Shown here piece by piece: positions 1 through 8,187 of a stretch of 64,000 nucleotides of DNA. The notes under the pieces were generated by a model. That model saw only the letters and a program-made list of their open reading frames with translations. It was not told the DNA's origin and searched no databases. Every line of letters starts with the position of its first letter. Position 1 is the stretch's first letter. The stretch covers positions 310,001 to 374,000 of the forward strand of contig CAYULW010000003.1 in assembly GCA_964445815.1 (NCBI GenBank), given 5' to 3'. The position numbers were made by a program, and so were the translations under genes. The stretch comes from CAYULW01 sp964445815 (lineage in GTDB: Bacteria > Bacteroidota > Bacteroidia > Flavobacteriales_E > Vicingaceae).

Positions 1-23
1 GTGCTGCTGAAATCATTGAGTAA
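1..23 (+). CDS. rplO: Ribosomal protein L15, C-terminal end (partial)
   Basis: Reading from base 3, the first bases encode Ala-Ala-Glu-Ile-Ile-Glu and then a TAA stop at 21-23, two bases before the secY start. The gene immediately upstream of secY in bacterial spc operons is normally rplO, so this is called as its last codons. Only six residues are visible, so the identity rests on gene order rather than on the protein. Confidence 0.55.
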
Positions 24-25
24 TT

Positions 26-1366
26 ATGAAGCGTTTTATAGAGACATTAAAGAATATTTGGACAATTGAAGATCTTCGTGTAAGAATCATTAATACGCTT
101 GGCTTGTTATTGATTTACCGTTTAGGATCTTACGTCGTTTTACCTGGGATAGACTCACAGGCACTTGAAGTAGCTAATGCAGGAAATACAGGTGGAATAG
201 CAGGTTTATTAGACTTGTTTGCAGGTGGAGCTTTTTCTAGAGCCTCTATTTTTGCTTTGGGAATAATGCCCTACATCTCTGCGTCTATTGTTGTGCAGTT
301 ATTGGGTATAGCCATTCCTTACTTTCAGAAACTTCAAAAAGAAGGTGAAAGCGGAAGAAGACGGATTAACCAAATTACTAGAATGTTGACTATAGCCATT
401 GTGGCTTTCCAAGCACCAGGTTATATTTTGTCTCAGGTTCCCGCTTATACAAGTTCAGGTATGATTGTAAGACCCGAAGGGCCTTTTTGGATGATCTCTT
501 CAGTGGTTATTTTAATTACAGGAACAATGTTTGTCATGTGGTTAGGTGAAAGAATTACTGAGAAAGGTTTAGGAAATGGAATATCATTAATCATTATGAT
601 AGGTATTATTGCTAACCTTCCATTTGCCTTTGTTGCAGAGTTTGCTTCGAGATTAAAAGGTGGTGGTTTAGTTATCTTATTGGTTGAGCTTGTGCTTTTA
701 TTGTTGGTTATCATTGCAACAATTTTATTAGTGCAGGGGACCAGGCGAGTGCCGGTTCAATTTGCAAAAAGAGTAGTTGGTAATAAACAATATGGAGGAG
801 TTAGACAATATATTCCTCTTAAAGTGAATGCAGCAGGAGTTATGCCAATCATTTTTGCTCAAGCCATTATGTTTATTCCAATCACATTAGCAGGTTTCGC
901 TAACTCGGATTCTTTGACTGGAATTACAGCAGCTTTAAGCGATTACACGGGCTTTTGGTATAATTTCATTTTTGCTATCATGATTATAGCATTTACGTAC
1001 TTCTACACTGCAGTTACTGTAAATCCAAATCAGATGGCTGAAGACATGAAGAAAAATGGAGGTTTTGTTCCAGGTGTTAAACCCGGTAAGAAGACTGCTG
1101 AATTTTTAGACACGATATTGTCAAGGATTACTTTGCCAGGATCTATTTTCTTAGCAATTGTTGCAATATTGCCTGCCTTTGCATCTTTGTTTGGTGTAAA
1201 TGGTCAGTTTGCTCAATTCTATGGAGGTACGTCTTTATTGATTATGGTTGGAGTAATCTTAGATACACTTCAACAAGTGGAAAGTCATTTGTTGATGAGG
1301 CATTATGATGGATTGATGAAATCCGGAAGAATTAAGGGGAGATCAAGTATAAACATGGCTGGATAG
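26..1366 (+). CDS. secY: Preprotein translocase subunit SecY
   Basis: SecY is the channel-forming subunit of the Sec translocon, which carries unfolded proteins across the inner membrane and inserts membrane proteins. The 446-residue product has about ten hydrophobic segments, the N-terminal EDLRVRIINTLGLL region, the plug-proximal PGI motif near residue 40, and the cytoplasmic loop with QGTRRVPVQFAKR before TM6, all typical of the family. It starts two bases after the rplO stop and is followed two bases later by map, so it sits inside the spc operon and should be co-transcribed with ribosomal protein genes. Length is normal for Bacteroidota and nothing is broken. Confidence 0.98.
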   Translation: MKRFIETLKNIWTIEDLRVRIINTLGLLLIYRLGSYVVLPGIDSQALEVANAGNTGGIAGLLDLFAGGAFSRASIFALGIMPYISASIVVQLLGIAIPYFQKLQKEGESGRRRINQITRMLTIAIVAFQAPGYILSQVPAYTSSGMIVRPEGPFWMISSVVILITGTMFVMWLGERITEKGLGNGISLIIMIGIIANLPFAFVAEFASRLKGGGLVILLVELVLLLLVIIATILLVQGTRRVPVQFAKRVVGNKQYGGVRQYIPLKVNAAGVMPIIFAQAIMFIPITLAGFANSDSLTGITAALSDYTGFWYNFIFAIMIIAFTYFYTAVTVNPNQMAEDMKKNGGFVPGVKPGKKTAEFLDTILSRITLPGSIFLAIVAILPAFASLFGVNGQFAQFYGGTSLLIMVGVILDTLQQVESHLLMRHYDGLMKSGRIKGRSSINMAG

Positions 1367-1368
1367 CA

Positions 1369-2154
1369 ATGGTTTATTTGAAGACGGAAGAGGAGATTGA
1401 TTTAATTCGAGAGAGTTCTTTACTTGTTGGAAAAACTTTAGCTGAAGTAGCTAAACGAATTGAACCGGGCGTTAGCCCACTTCAATTGGATAGGGTTGCT
1501 GAAGAGTATATTCGAGATCATGGAGGAGTACCTGGGTTTAAAGGGTATAACGACTTTCCGAATACACTTTGTACTTCTGTAAATCAACAAGTAGTACATG
1601 GTATACCCAATTCAAATCCATTGCAAGATGGTGATATTATATCGGTAGATTGTGGTGTTTTGATGAATGGTTTTTATGGAGATGTGGCCTACACCTTTGA
1701 AGTTGGAGAAGTGAGTAATGAAATCAAAGCTTTGCTTCAAACGACTAAGGAGTGTTTAGAAAAAGGTATTGAAGCTGCAACTGCAGGTAACCGAATTGGA
1801 GATATTGGTTTTGCTGTTCAACAACATGCTGAAAATGCGGGTTATGGTGTTGTCAGAGAACTGGTGGGTCATGGTTTAGGTAAAAATTTGCATGAGGCTC
1901 CCGAAGTTCCTAATTATGGGAAAAGAGGAAGCGGTTTGAAATTGAAAGAGGGAATGGTTTTGGCGATAGAGCCAATGATTAATTTGGGAAAGAGAAATGT
2001 AAAACAAGATGCTGATGGTTGGACAATAGTTACTGCTGATGGACTAGTGTCGGCTCATTATGAGCACAATGTTGTTGTGAGAAAGAATAAAGCTGAAGTT
2101 TTATCAACGCATAAATATGTTGAGGAAGTTTTAAATAATAAAGTGAATATATAA
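1369..2154 (+). CDS. map: Type I methionine aminopeptidase
   Basis: This enzyme removes the initiator methionine from nascent proteins in the cytosol. The 261-residue product carries the full set of family metal ligands: Asp94 (ISVDCG), Asp105 (GDVAYTF), His168 (GHGLG), Glu201 (AIEPM) and Glu232 (YEHNVVV), plus the substrate histidine His77 (VVHGIP). It has no N-terminal zinc-finger or SH3 extension, so it is the short type Ia form. It starts two bases after secY and precedes infA by three bases, the usual secY-map-infA order. All catalytic residues are present. Confidence 0.97.
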   Translation: MVYLKTEEEIDLIRESSLLVGKTLAEVAKRIEPGVSPLQLDRVAEEYIRDHGGVPGFKGYNDFPNTLCTSVNQQVVHGIPNSNPLQDGDIISVDCGVLMNGFYGDVAYTFEVGEVSNEIKALLQTTKECLEKGIEAATAGNRIGDIGFAVQQHAENAGYGVVRELVGHGLGKNLHEAPEVPNYGKRGSGLKLKEGMVLAIEPMINLGKRNVKQDADGWTIVTADGLVSAHYEHNVVVRKNKAEVLSTHKYVEEVLNNKVNI

Positions 2155-2157
2155 AGT

Positions 2158-2376
2158 ATGGCAAAACAGGCATCCATAGAACAAGATGGAACGGTAACAG
2201 AAGCATTATCTAATGCAATGTTTCGTGTAGAGTTAGAAAATGGACATGTAATTACGGCTCACATTTCAGGAAAAATGAGAATGTATTACATTAAGCTATT
2301 GCCTGGAGATAAAGTGAAAGTAGAGATGTCTCCATACGATTTGACAAAAGGAAGAATTACTTACAGATATAAATAA
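2158..2376 (+). CDS. infA: Translation initiation factor IF-1
   Basis: IF-1 binds the ribosomal A site during initiation and helps IF-2 and IF-3 select the initiator tRNA. The 72-residue product is one S1/OB-fold domain with the expected sequence: MAKQASIEQDG, then FRVELENGHVITAHISGKMR and the terminal KGRITYRYK. The length matches the family. It lies three bases after map and upstream of rpmJ in the usual order. Confidence 0.98.
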   Translation: MAKQASIEQDGTVTEALSNAMFRVELENGHVITAHISGKMRMYYIKLLPGDKVKVEMSPYDLTKGRITYRYK

Positions 2377-2392
2377 GTAAAAAGCAGGAATA

Positions 2393-2440
2393 ATGAAACG
2401 AGCCGAGAGGCGAGTTCCATGTGACCATATTAAAATATAA
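2393..2440 (+). other. 15-codon mini-ORF in the infA-rpmJ spacer
   Basis: The spacer between infA and rpmJ holds an ATG-initiated frame of 15 codons (MKRAERRVPCDHIKI) that ends five bases before the rpmJ ATG. It could be a chance ORF, a coupling peptide, or part of a structured ribosomal-protein leader. There is no family evidence for a product; it is listed only because the spacer is longer than the others in this operon. Confidence 0.2.
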
Positions 2441-2445
2441 TACAC

Positions 2446-2562
2446 ATGAAAATTAGAGCATCGATTAAGAAAAGAAGTGCAGATTGCAAAATAGTAAGAC
2501 GCAAGGGGCGCTTGTATGTAATCAATAAAAAGAATCCCAAGTTTAAACAAAGACAAGGTTAA
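2446..2562 (+). CDS. rpmJ: Ribosomal protein L36
   Basis: This 38-residue ribosomal protein of the large subunit starts MKIRASIKKRSADCKIV and ends FKQRQG. It fits the L36 family in length, basic composition and the conserved RASIKKRCxxCKIVRRKGRLYVI pattern, although the second cysteine of that pattern is replaced, giving the zinc-free type (only Cys14 is kept). It lies between infA and rpsM, its invariant place in this operon. It is easy to miss because of its size, but start, stop and context are clear. Confidence 0.96.
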   Translation: MKIRASIKKRSADCKIVRRKGRLYVINKKNPKFKQRQG

Positions 2563-2573
2563 TATAACACATT

Positions 2574-2951
2574 ATGGCTAGAATAGCAGGTATTGACTTA
2601 CCAAAAAATAAACGAGGAGAGATCGGATTGACCTATATATTTGGAATAGGAAAACGTTCAGCTCAGAATATTTTGAATAAAGCTGGAGTCAGCGTCGATA
2701 AAAAAGTTCAAGATTGGAATGATGATGAATTGGGAAAAATTCGTCAAATTCTAAATGAAGAATATCGCGTTGAAGGTGCTCTTAGATCAGAAATACAATT
2801 GAACATCAAAAGATTGATGGACATTGGTTGTTACAGAGGAGTCAGACACAGAAGTGGTTTACCATTGAGAGGTCAAAAGACTAAGAATAACGCACGTACT
2901 CGAAAAGGTAAGAGAAAAACAGTTGCAAACAAGAAAAAAGCTACTAAGTAA
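2574..2951 (+). CDS. rpsM: Ribosomal protein S13
   Basis: S13 lies in the head of the small subunit and contacts 23S RNA and the P-site tRNA. The 125-residue product starts MARIAGIDLPKNKRGEI, has the helix-two-turn-helix region around residues 15-85, and carries the conserved CYRGVRHRSGLPLRGQKTKNNARTRKG tail that reaches the tRNA. It starts 11 bases after rpmJ and is followed by rpsK. Length and sequence are normal. Confidence 0.98.
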   Translation: MARIAGIDLPKNKRGEIGLTYIFGIGKRSAQNILNKAGVSVDKKVQDWNDDELGKIRQILNEEYRVEGALRSEIQLNIKRLMDIGCYRGVRHRSGLPLRGQKTKNNARTRKGKRKTVANKKKATK

Positions 2952-2975
2952 GATTAGTAATTAAAGAGTTCTAAG

Positions 2976-3362
2976 ATGGCAAAATCAACACAAAAAAAGA
3001 AAAAGAACGTTAAAGTTGAAGCAGCAGGTGAAGCGCATATTCATGCTTCATTTAATAACATTATCATTTCTTTAACAAATAGCACAGGACAAGTAATATC
3101 TTGGGCTTCTGCAGGTAAAATGGGCTTTAAGGGTTCTAAAAAGAACACGCCTTATGCGGCTCAGATGGCTGCTGAAGAGTGCACCAAAGAAGCATATGAC
3201 CTTGGTTTAAGAAGAGTAAAGGTTTATGTTAAAGGACCGGGAGCAGGAAGAGAGTCTGCAATCAGAACAATTCATAACAATGGCGTTGAGGTTTCGGAAA
3301 TAGTAGACATTACACCATTACCTCATAATGGATGTAGACCGCCTAAAAGAAGAAGAGTATAA
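2976..3362 (+). CDS. rpsK: Ribosomal protein S11
   Basis: S11 is a component of the small-subunit platform near the Shine-Dalgarno cleft. The 128-residue product has a lysine-rich N-terminus, then the conserved core beginning GEAHIHASFNNIIISLTN, the KGPGAGRESAIR segment around residues 88-99, and the C-terminal DITPLPHNGCRPPKRRRV tail. It sits 24 bases after rpsM and before rpsD, as in other bacteria. Nothing is unusual. Confidence 0.98.
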   Translation: MAKSTQKKKKNVKVEAAGEAHIHASFNNIIISLTNSTGQVISWASAGKMGFKGSKKNTPYAAQMAAEECTKEAYDLGLRRVKVYVKGPGAGRESAIRTIHNNGVEVSEIVDITPLPHNGCRPPKRRRV

Positions 3363-3385
3363 TAGACCTTATAAAGCATTAAGAA

Positions 3386-3991
3386 ATGGCAAGATATAGA
3401 GGACCAAAATCAAAAATTGCAAGAAAGTTCAGAGAACCAATCTTTGGGCCTGATCGAGCATTAGAAAAAAAGAATTACCCTCCGGGTCAACATGGACCAA
3501 ATAAAAGAAGAGGTAAGCAGTCTGAATATGCAATTCAGTTGATGGAGAAGCAAAAGGCAAAATACACTTATGGTATTTTGGAAAGACAATTCTCAAACTT
3601 ATTTAAAGAAGCGTCTCGAACGAAGGGCATTACCGGAGAGAACTTACTGAAGCTTTGTGAGTCTAGATTAGACAATGTAATCTTTAGATTTGGGCTAGCT
3701 GCCAGTAGAAGAGCTGCTAGACAGATGGTTGGGCACAAGCATTTTAAAGTTAATGGAACGGTAGTAAATATCCCTTCATATCAACTAAAAGAAGGAGATA
3801 TTGTTGAAGTAAGAGAGCGTTCAAAGTCTCTCGAAGCAATCAGCTCATCATTAGCAAATAGAAAAGACAATTTTGATTGGTTGGAGTGGGACACTCAGGC
3901 AATGAAGGGAAAATTTATTAATGCTCCGGAAAGAGAACAAATTCCTGAGAATATTAAAGAGCAACTCATTGTAGAGCTTTACTCTAAGTAA
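3386..3991 (+). CDS. rpsD: Ribosomal protein S4
   Basis: S4 is a primary 16S rRNA-binding protein that nucleates small-subunit assembly, and in many bacteria it represses its own operon. The 201-residue product has the N-terminal MARYRGPKSKIARKFREP segment and an S4 RNA-binding domain at about residues 92-155, with RLDNVIFRFG and QMVGHKHFKVNG. It lacks the zinc cysteines found in some S4 proteins. It lies between rpsK and rpoA. Confidence 0.98.
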   Translation: MARYRGPKSKIARKFREPIFGPDRALEKKNYPPGQHGPNKRRGKQSEYAIQLMEKQKAKYTYGILERQFSNLFKEASRTKGITGENLLKLCESRLDNVIFRFGLAASRRAARQMVGHKHFKVNGTVVNIPSYQLKEGDIVEVRERSKSLEAISSSLANRKDNFDWLEWDTQAMKGKFINAPEREQIPENIKEQLIVELYSK

Positions 3992-4018
3992 TCGTTTAAT
4001 TATACAAGAAAAAGAACT

Positions 4019-5011
4019 ATGGCAATATTAGATTTTCAAAGACCGGATAAGGTGATTATGATCGAATCAACTGACTTTAAAGGACAGTTTGAATTCAGAC
4101 CACTAGAACCAGGCTATGGAATTACTATTGGAAATGCAATCAGAAGAATTCTATTGTCTTCGCTTGAAGGCTTTGCAATTACAGGTATCAAAATAGAAGG
4201 TGTTGATCATGAATTCTCTTCAATAGAAGGAGTAGTTGAAGATGTGACTACAATGATTCTAAATTTGAAGCAGGTTCGTTTTAAGCAACAAATTGAAGGA
4301 ACAGATTCAGAGAAGGTAAACATTTCTATTGCGGGACAGGATCAATTAACAGCAGGAGATATAGGTAAATTTACTTCTGCGTTTCAAGTTTTAAATCCTG
4401 ATTTGGTGATTTGTAATATGGAATCTTCAGTAAAGATTCAAATGGAATTAACCATCAATAAAGGAAGAGGCTATGTGCCTTCTGAAGAAAATAAGGTTGA
4501 AGATGCCCCAATAGGATATATTCCGATTGATGCGATTTATACACCGGTTAAAAATGTCAATTATCAAATTGAGAATTACAGGGTTGAGCAAAAGACAGAT
4601 TATGAAAAATTGGTCATGAATATTGAATCAGACGGTTCAATTCATCCTAAAGAGGCTTTAAAAGAGGCGGCTACAATCTTGATTCAGCATTTTATGTTAT
4701 TTTCTGATGAGAAAATAACTCTTGAAACTGAAATCAAATCGCCGGTTGAAGAATTTGATGAAGACTCATTGCATATGCGTCAATTGCTCAAGACCAAACT
4801 GGTAGATATGGATCTTTCAGTTAGAGCATTGAATTGTTTAAAAGCTGCTGATGTAGAAACACTTGGAGAGTTAGTTCAATTCAACAAAAACGACTTATTG
4901 AAGTTTAGAAACTTTGGTAAGAAGTCTTTGACTGAATTAGATGAGCTTGTTGAAAGAAAGAATTTGAGTTTCGGGATGAATGTAGCGAAGTACAAATTGG
5001 ATAAGGATTAA
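4019..5011 (+). CDS. rpoA: DNA-directed RNA polymerase alpha subunit
   Basis: The alpha subunit dimerises to start RNA polymerase assembly, and its C-terminal domain contacts UP elements and activators. The 330-residue product has the N-terminal domain (residues 1-230, with GYGITIGNAIRRILLSSLEG) and the C-terminal helix-hairpin-helix domain (about 255-315, with SVRALNCLKAADVETLGEL and NFGKKSLTELDE). It is followed six bases later by rplQ. Length and domain order are normal. Confidence 0.98.
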   Translation: MAILDFQRPDKVIMIESTDFKGQFEFRPLEPGYGITIGNAIRRILLSSLEGFAITGIKIEGVDHEFSSIEGVVEDVTTMILNLKQVRFKQQIEGTDSEKVNISIAGQDQLTAGDIGKFTSAFQVLNPDLVICNMESSVKIQMELTINKGRGYVPSEENKVEDAPIGYIPIDAIYTPVKNVNYQIENYRVEQKTDYEKLVMNIESDGSIHPKEALKEAATILIQHFMLFSDEKITLETEIKSPVEEFDEDSLHMRQLLKTKLVDMDLSVRALNCLKAADVETLGELVQFNKNDLLKFRNFGKKSLTELDELVERKNLSFGMNVAKYKLDKD

Positions 5012-5016
5012 GGAAA

Positions 5017-5661
5017 ATGAGACACGGTAAGAAATTTAATCACTTAAGCAGGACAAAGTCGCACCGAAAAGCGATGTTGTCTAACATGGCTTGTTCATTG
5101 ATTGAGCACAAGAGAATAAACACAACGGTTGCAAAAGCAAAAGCACTTCGGGGTTTTGTTGAGCCTTTGATTACTAAATCAAAGGACGACTCAACGCATT
5201 CAAGAAGGGTTGTGTTTAGTTATTTAAACAACAAAACAGTTGTTGCCGAATTGTTCCGTGAAGTTGCACCAAAGGTGGCAGATAGACCTGGTGGATATAC
5301 TCGTATTATAAAAACGGGAAATCGACTAGGAGATAATGCTGAGATGTGTATGATGGAATTGGTAGACTTTAATGAGCTTTATGTTTCAGAAGGTAAGCCA
5401 GAGAAAAAGAAGACAAGAAGAAGACGAGGAGGAAATGGTAAAGCAACTGCTAAGTCAACTGAGGCAAAAGCTACTGAGGAAGTAAAAAGCGAAGCAGAAG
5501 AGGTAAAGCCCGAAGCTAAAGTTGAGAAGGCAGAAGAGACTCCAAAGGCGGAAAAGAAAGAAGCTTCTGAAGAGGTAAAAGAAGTAGAAGCGAAGAAGGA
5601 AGAAAAGCCTGCTGAGGAGACTAAAGAAGAAGACAAAAAAGACGAAGAAAAGAAAGATTAA
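5017..5661 (+). CDS. rplQ: Ribosomal protein L17 with long acidic/lysine-rich C-terminal tail
   Basis: L17 is a large-subunit protein near the exit tunnel. The conserved core (about residues 1-125, from MRHGKKFNHLSRTKSHRKAM to MMELVDFNELYV) is complete. It is followed by roughly 90 residues of low-complexity Lys/Glu/Ala sequence, so the 214-residue product is much longer than the usual 115-130. The tail begins with a basic KKKTRRRRGGNGK stretch and then alternates Glu and Lys to the end, and is probably disordered. It is the last gene of the operon, 31 bases ahead of a strong terminator. Whether the tail has a function is unknown. Confidence 0.97.
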   Translation: MRHGKKFNHLSRTKSHRKAMLSNMACSLIEHKRINTTVAKAKALRGFVEPLITKSKDDSTHSRRVVFSYLNNKTVVAELFREVAPKVADRPGGYTRIIKTGNRLGDNAEMCMMELVDFNELYVSEGKPEKKKTRRRRGGNGKATAKSTEAKATEEVKSEAEEVKPEAKVEKAEETPKAEKKEASEEVKEVEAKKEEKPAEETKEEDKKDEEKKD

Positions 5662-5692
5662 TTCGTTGATAATATTTGAATAAGTTTTCATT

Positions 5693-5729
5693 AAAAAAAA
5701 GATAAAACAATTGTTTTATCTTTTTTTTT
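5693..5729 (+). terminator. Palindromic terminator after the ribosomal operon
   Basis: Eight A's, then GATAAAACAA and its exact complement TTGTTTTATC, then nine T's form a perfect palindrome centred on CAATTG. As RNA this gives an A/U-rich hairpin with a U tract, consistent with an intrinsic terminator ending the rplQ transcript. It is symmetrical and could act on either strand. Confidence 0.8.
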
Positions 5730-5747
5730 GCCCAAAATATTCAGGAT

Positions 5748-6857
5748 ATGAAATATCAATCTAAAGGAAAAGGAATTGTTGTTTTAGAAGATGGTACTGT
5801 CTTTCATGGTTTATCAGCAGGAATTGTAGGTACGAGCACCGGTGAGATATGTTTTAATACTGGAATGACAGGTTATCAGGAGATTTATACCGATCCATCC
5901 TACTATGGTCAAATTATGGTCTGCGCGACAGCTCACATCGGCAATTATGGAGTTGATAATGATGAAACTGAATCAGAGTCTGTTAAAATTTCAGGACTCA
6001 TTTGTAAGAAGTTTTCGGATGTCTATTCACGACCTATGGCAGATGCATCATTACAAGATTACTTTGAGGAGAATAAGATCGTAGCGATTACTGATGTGGA
6101 TTCAAGAGCACTTGTAAGACATATTCGCGATAAGGGAGCGATGAATGTTATTATCTCTTCAGAGGAGTTTGATATTGACGTTCTAAAGAAGAAAGTATCA
6201 GAAGTGCCTTCAATGCAAGGCCTAGAATTATCATCAAAGGTTTCTACGAAATCCGCCTATTTTTCAGGAGATGAAAATGCACAACTAAAGGTGGCAGTTA
6301 TAGATTATGGAACCAAAACGAACATTTTGAGATGCTTAACAGAGCGAGGTGCTTATCTCAAAGTTTTTCCAATGAATGCTTCGTCAGAAGAAATTCTTAA
6401 CTGGAATCCGGATGGCATCATGCTAAGTAACGGCCCCGGTGATCCTTCAGTAATGCATGAACAGATCGAAGTTGTGAAGCATCTGGTCAAAAGTGGCAAA
6501 CCCATGTTCGGTATTTGTTTAGGACATCAGATTCTCTCTTTATCTTATGGTCTAAAAACGATAAAAATGCACAATGGACACAGAGGGATTAATCACCCTG
6601 TAAAAAATCTAGAGACGGGAAAAGGTGAAGTTACCTCTCAAAATCATGGCTTTGTTGTAGAAAGAGAGTCTGCGGTAGAATGCAGTGACATCACGATTAC
6701 ACATGAGCATTTAAATGATGGAACAGTAGCAGGCATAAAGCACAATAATCAACCGATTTTTTCAGTTCAATATCATCCTGAGGCTTCTCCCGGACCTCAT
6801 GATTCAAGGTATCTGTTTGACAACTTTATTGAAATAATTGCACAACATAAAAAATAA
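5748..6857 (+). CDS. carA: Carbamoyl-phosphate synthase small (glutaminase) subunit
   Basis: CarA hydrolyses glutamine and passes ammonia to CarB to make carbamoyl phosphate for pyrimidine and arginine synthesis. The 369-residue product has the CPSase small-chain N-terminal domain (residues 5-135, with FNTGMTGYQEIYTDPSYYGQ) and a class I glutamine amidotransferase domain (180-365) with nucleophile Cys257 in FGICLGHQ and the His343/Glu345 pair in QYHPEASPGPHD. carB is not in this window, so the subunits are encoded apart here. The start lies 19 bases after the palindromic terminator; eno follows three bases downstream, suggesting a carA-eno transcript. Confidence 0.97.
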   Translation: MKYQSKGKGIVVLEDGTVFHGLSAGIVGTSTGEICFNTGMTGYQEIYTDPSYYGQIMVCATAHIGNYGVDNDETESESVKISGLICKKFSDVYSRPMADASLQDYFEENKIVAITDVDSRALVRHIRDKGAMNVIISSEEFDIDVLKKKVSEVPSMQGLELSSKVSTKSAYFSGDENAQLKVAVIDYGTKTNILRCLTERGAYLKVFPMNASSEEILNWNPDGIMLSNGPGDPSVMHEQIEVVKHLVKSGKPMFGICLGHQILSLSYGLKTIKMHNGHRGINHPVKNLETGKGEVTSQNHGFVVERESAVECSDITITHEHLNDGTVAGIKHNNQPIFSVQYHPEASPGPHDSRYLFDNFIEIIAQHKK

Positions 6858-6860
6858 GAC

Positions 6861-8144
6861 ATGAGCTATATTGCTAATATTCATGCAAGACAAATTTTAG
6901 ATTCCAGAGGTAATCCGACGATAGAGGTTGATGTCACTACCCAAAATGGAACTTTAGGCAGAGCTGCGGTTCCTTCAGGCGCATCCACCGGTATTCATGA
7001 AGCAGTGGAACTAAGAGATAATGATAAGGGGATTTACCTTGGGAAAGGTGTCCTTAAAGCGGTGCAGAATGTCACCAAAAGCATCAATGAAGAGTTGAAT
7101 GGTATCAATGTTTTTGATCAAACCGCAATTGATCAGTTTTTGATCCAATTAGATGGTACGGAAAATAAATCGAACTTGGGTGCCAACGCAATGTTGGGCG
7201 TTTCTTTAGCAATAGCAAAAGCAGCAGCTAATGAGTTGGGCATGCCTTTATACCGTTATGTTGGAGGAATGAATGCCAATACTTTACCCATTCCAATGAT
7301 GAATATTTTGAATGGAGGCTCCCATGCGGATAACAGTATTGATTTCCAAGAATTCATGGTGATGCCTGTTGGTGCGGAATCTTTTAATCATGGATTGAGA
7401 ATGGGGACAGAGATATTTCATCACCTGAAAAGTGTGCTAAAAGCTGGTAATTATTCAACGAATGTTGGAGATGAAGGTGGCTTTGCTCCAAATCTGGGTT
7501 CAAACGAAGAGGCTATAGAAATGGTTTTAAAGGCCATTGAAAAAGCAGGCTATAAGCCCGGAGAAGAAGTTTATATTGCCATGGATGCAGCTTCATCCGA
7601 ATTTTACTTGGAAGAGGAAAAGAAATATCATTTTCACAAGTCGTCGGGAGATAAATTAACTTCTTCAGAAATGGTCTCTTATTGGAAAGAATGGACTGAG
7701 AAATATCCAATTATCTCAATAGAAGACGGCTTACAAGAAGATGATTGGGCAGGTTGGAAAGAACTGACTACAGCCATAGGAAATAAAGTACAGTTGGTTG
7801 GTGATGACCTTTTTGTAACGAATTCTAAACGCTTAAAGCAGGGAATAGATCAGGGGGTGGCCAATTCAATTCTAGTAAAGGTCAATCAAATAGGAACACT
7901 AACGGAGACCATTCAAGCGGTTGAGATGGCTAATCGAAATCAATATACTTCTGTAATGAGTCATCGTTCCGGTGAGACAGAAGACAGTACGATTGCTGAT
8001 TTGGCAGTAGCACTTTCATGTGGTCAAATCAAAACAGGTTCGGCTTCCAGATCGGATAGAATGGCTAAATACAATCAGCTGTTGAGAATAGAAGAGCAAC
8101 TGGGGTCTACAGCATCCTATGGGCTTGGTAATCTGATCCGTTAA
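6861..8144 (+). CDS. eno: Enolase (phosphopyruvate hydratase)
   Basis: Enolase interconverts 2-phosphoglycerate and phosphoenolpyruvate in glycolysis. The 427-residue product holds the magnesium ligands Asp242, Glu288 and Asp315 and the catalytic residues Glu205 (VGDEGGFAPN) and Lys340 (LVKVNQIGT), with the signature SHRSGETEDSTIADLAVA near residue 367. It starts three bases after carA. Its last ~30 bases resemble a stretch before the second kelch gene, a sign that a later duplication ran into its 3' end. The gene itself is intact. Confidence 0.98.
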   Translation: MSYIANIHARQILDSRGNPTIEVDVTTQNGTLGRAAVPSGASTGIHEAVELRDNDKGIYLGKGVLKAVQNVTKSINEELNGINVFDQTAIDQFLIQLDGTENKSNLGANAMLGVSLAIAKAAANELGMPLYRYVGGMNANTLPIPMMNILNGGSHADNSIDFQEFMVMPVGAESFNHGLRMGTEIFHHLKSVLKAGNYSTNVGDEGGFAPNLGSNEEAIEMVLKAIEKAGYKPGEEVYIAMDAASSEFYLEEEKKYHFHKSSGDKLTSSEMVSYWKEWTEKYPIISIEDGLQEDDWAGWKELTTAIGNKVQLVGDDLFVTNSKRLKQGIDQGVANSILVKVNQIGTLTETIQAVEMANRNQYTSVMSHRSGETEDSTIADLAVALSCGQIKTGSASRSDRMAKYNQLLRIEEQLGSTASYGLGNLIR

Positions 8145-8161
8145 CACAGCAAAGAAAATAG

Positions 8162-8169
8162 TACCTTCG
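8162..8169 (+). promoter_or_regulatory. Possible -7 element before the first kelch gene
   Basis: TACCTTCG matches the Bacteroidota -7 consensus TAnnTTTG at seven of eight positions, 18 bases ahead of the ATG. No good -33 TTG was found, and the same octamer is copied before the second gene. The call is tentative. Confidence 0.4.
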
Positions 8170-8187
8170 TGTCAAATCAATTAAGAC

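Noticed and set aside
5379..5691. Two long minus-strand ORFs (85 and 78 residues) opposite the rplQ tail
   Set aside because: They are antisense translations of the low-complexity Lys/Glu tail, giving Ser/Phe-rich or Leu/Phe-rich products with no start signal.
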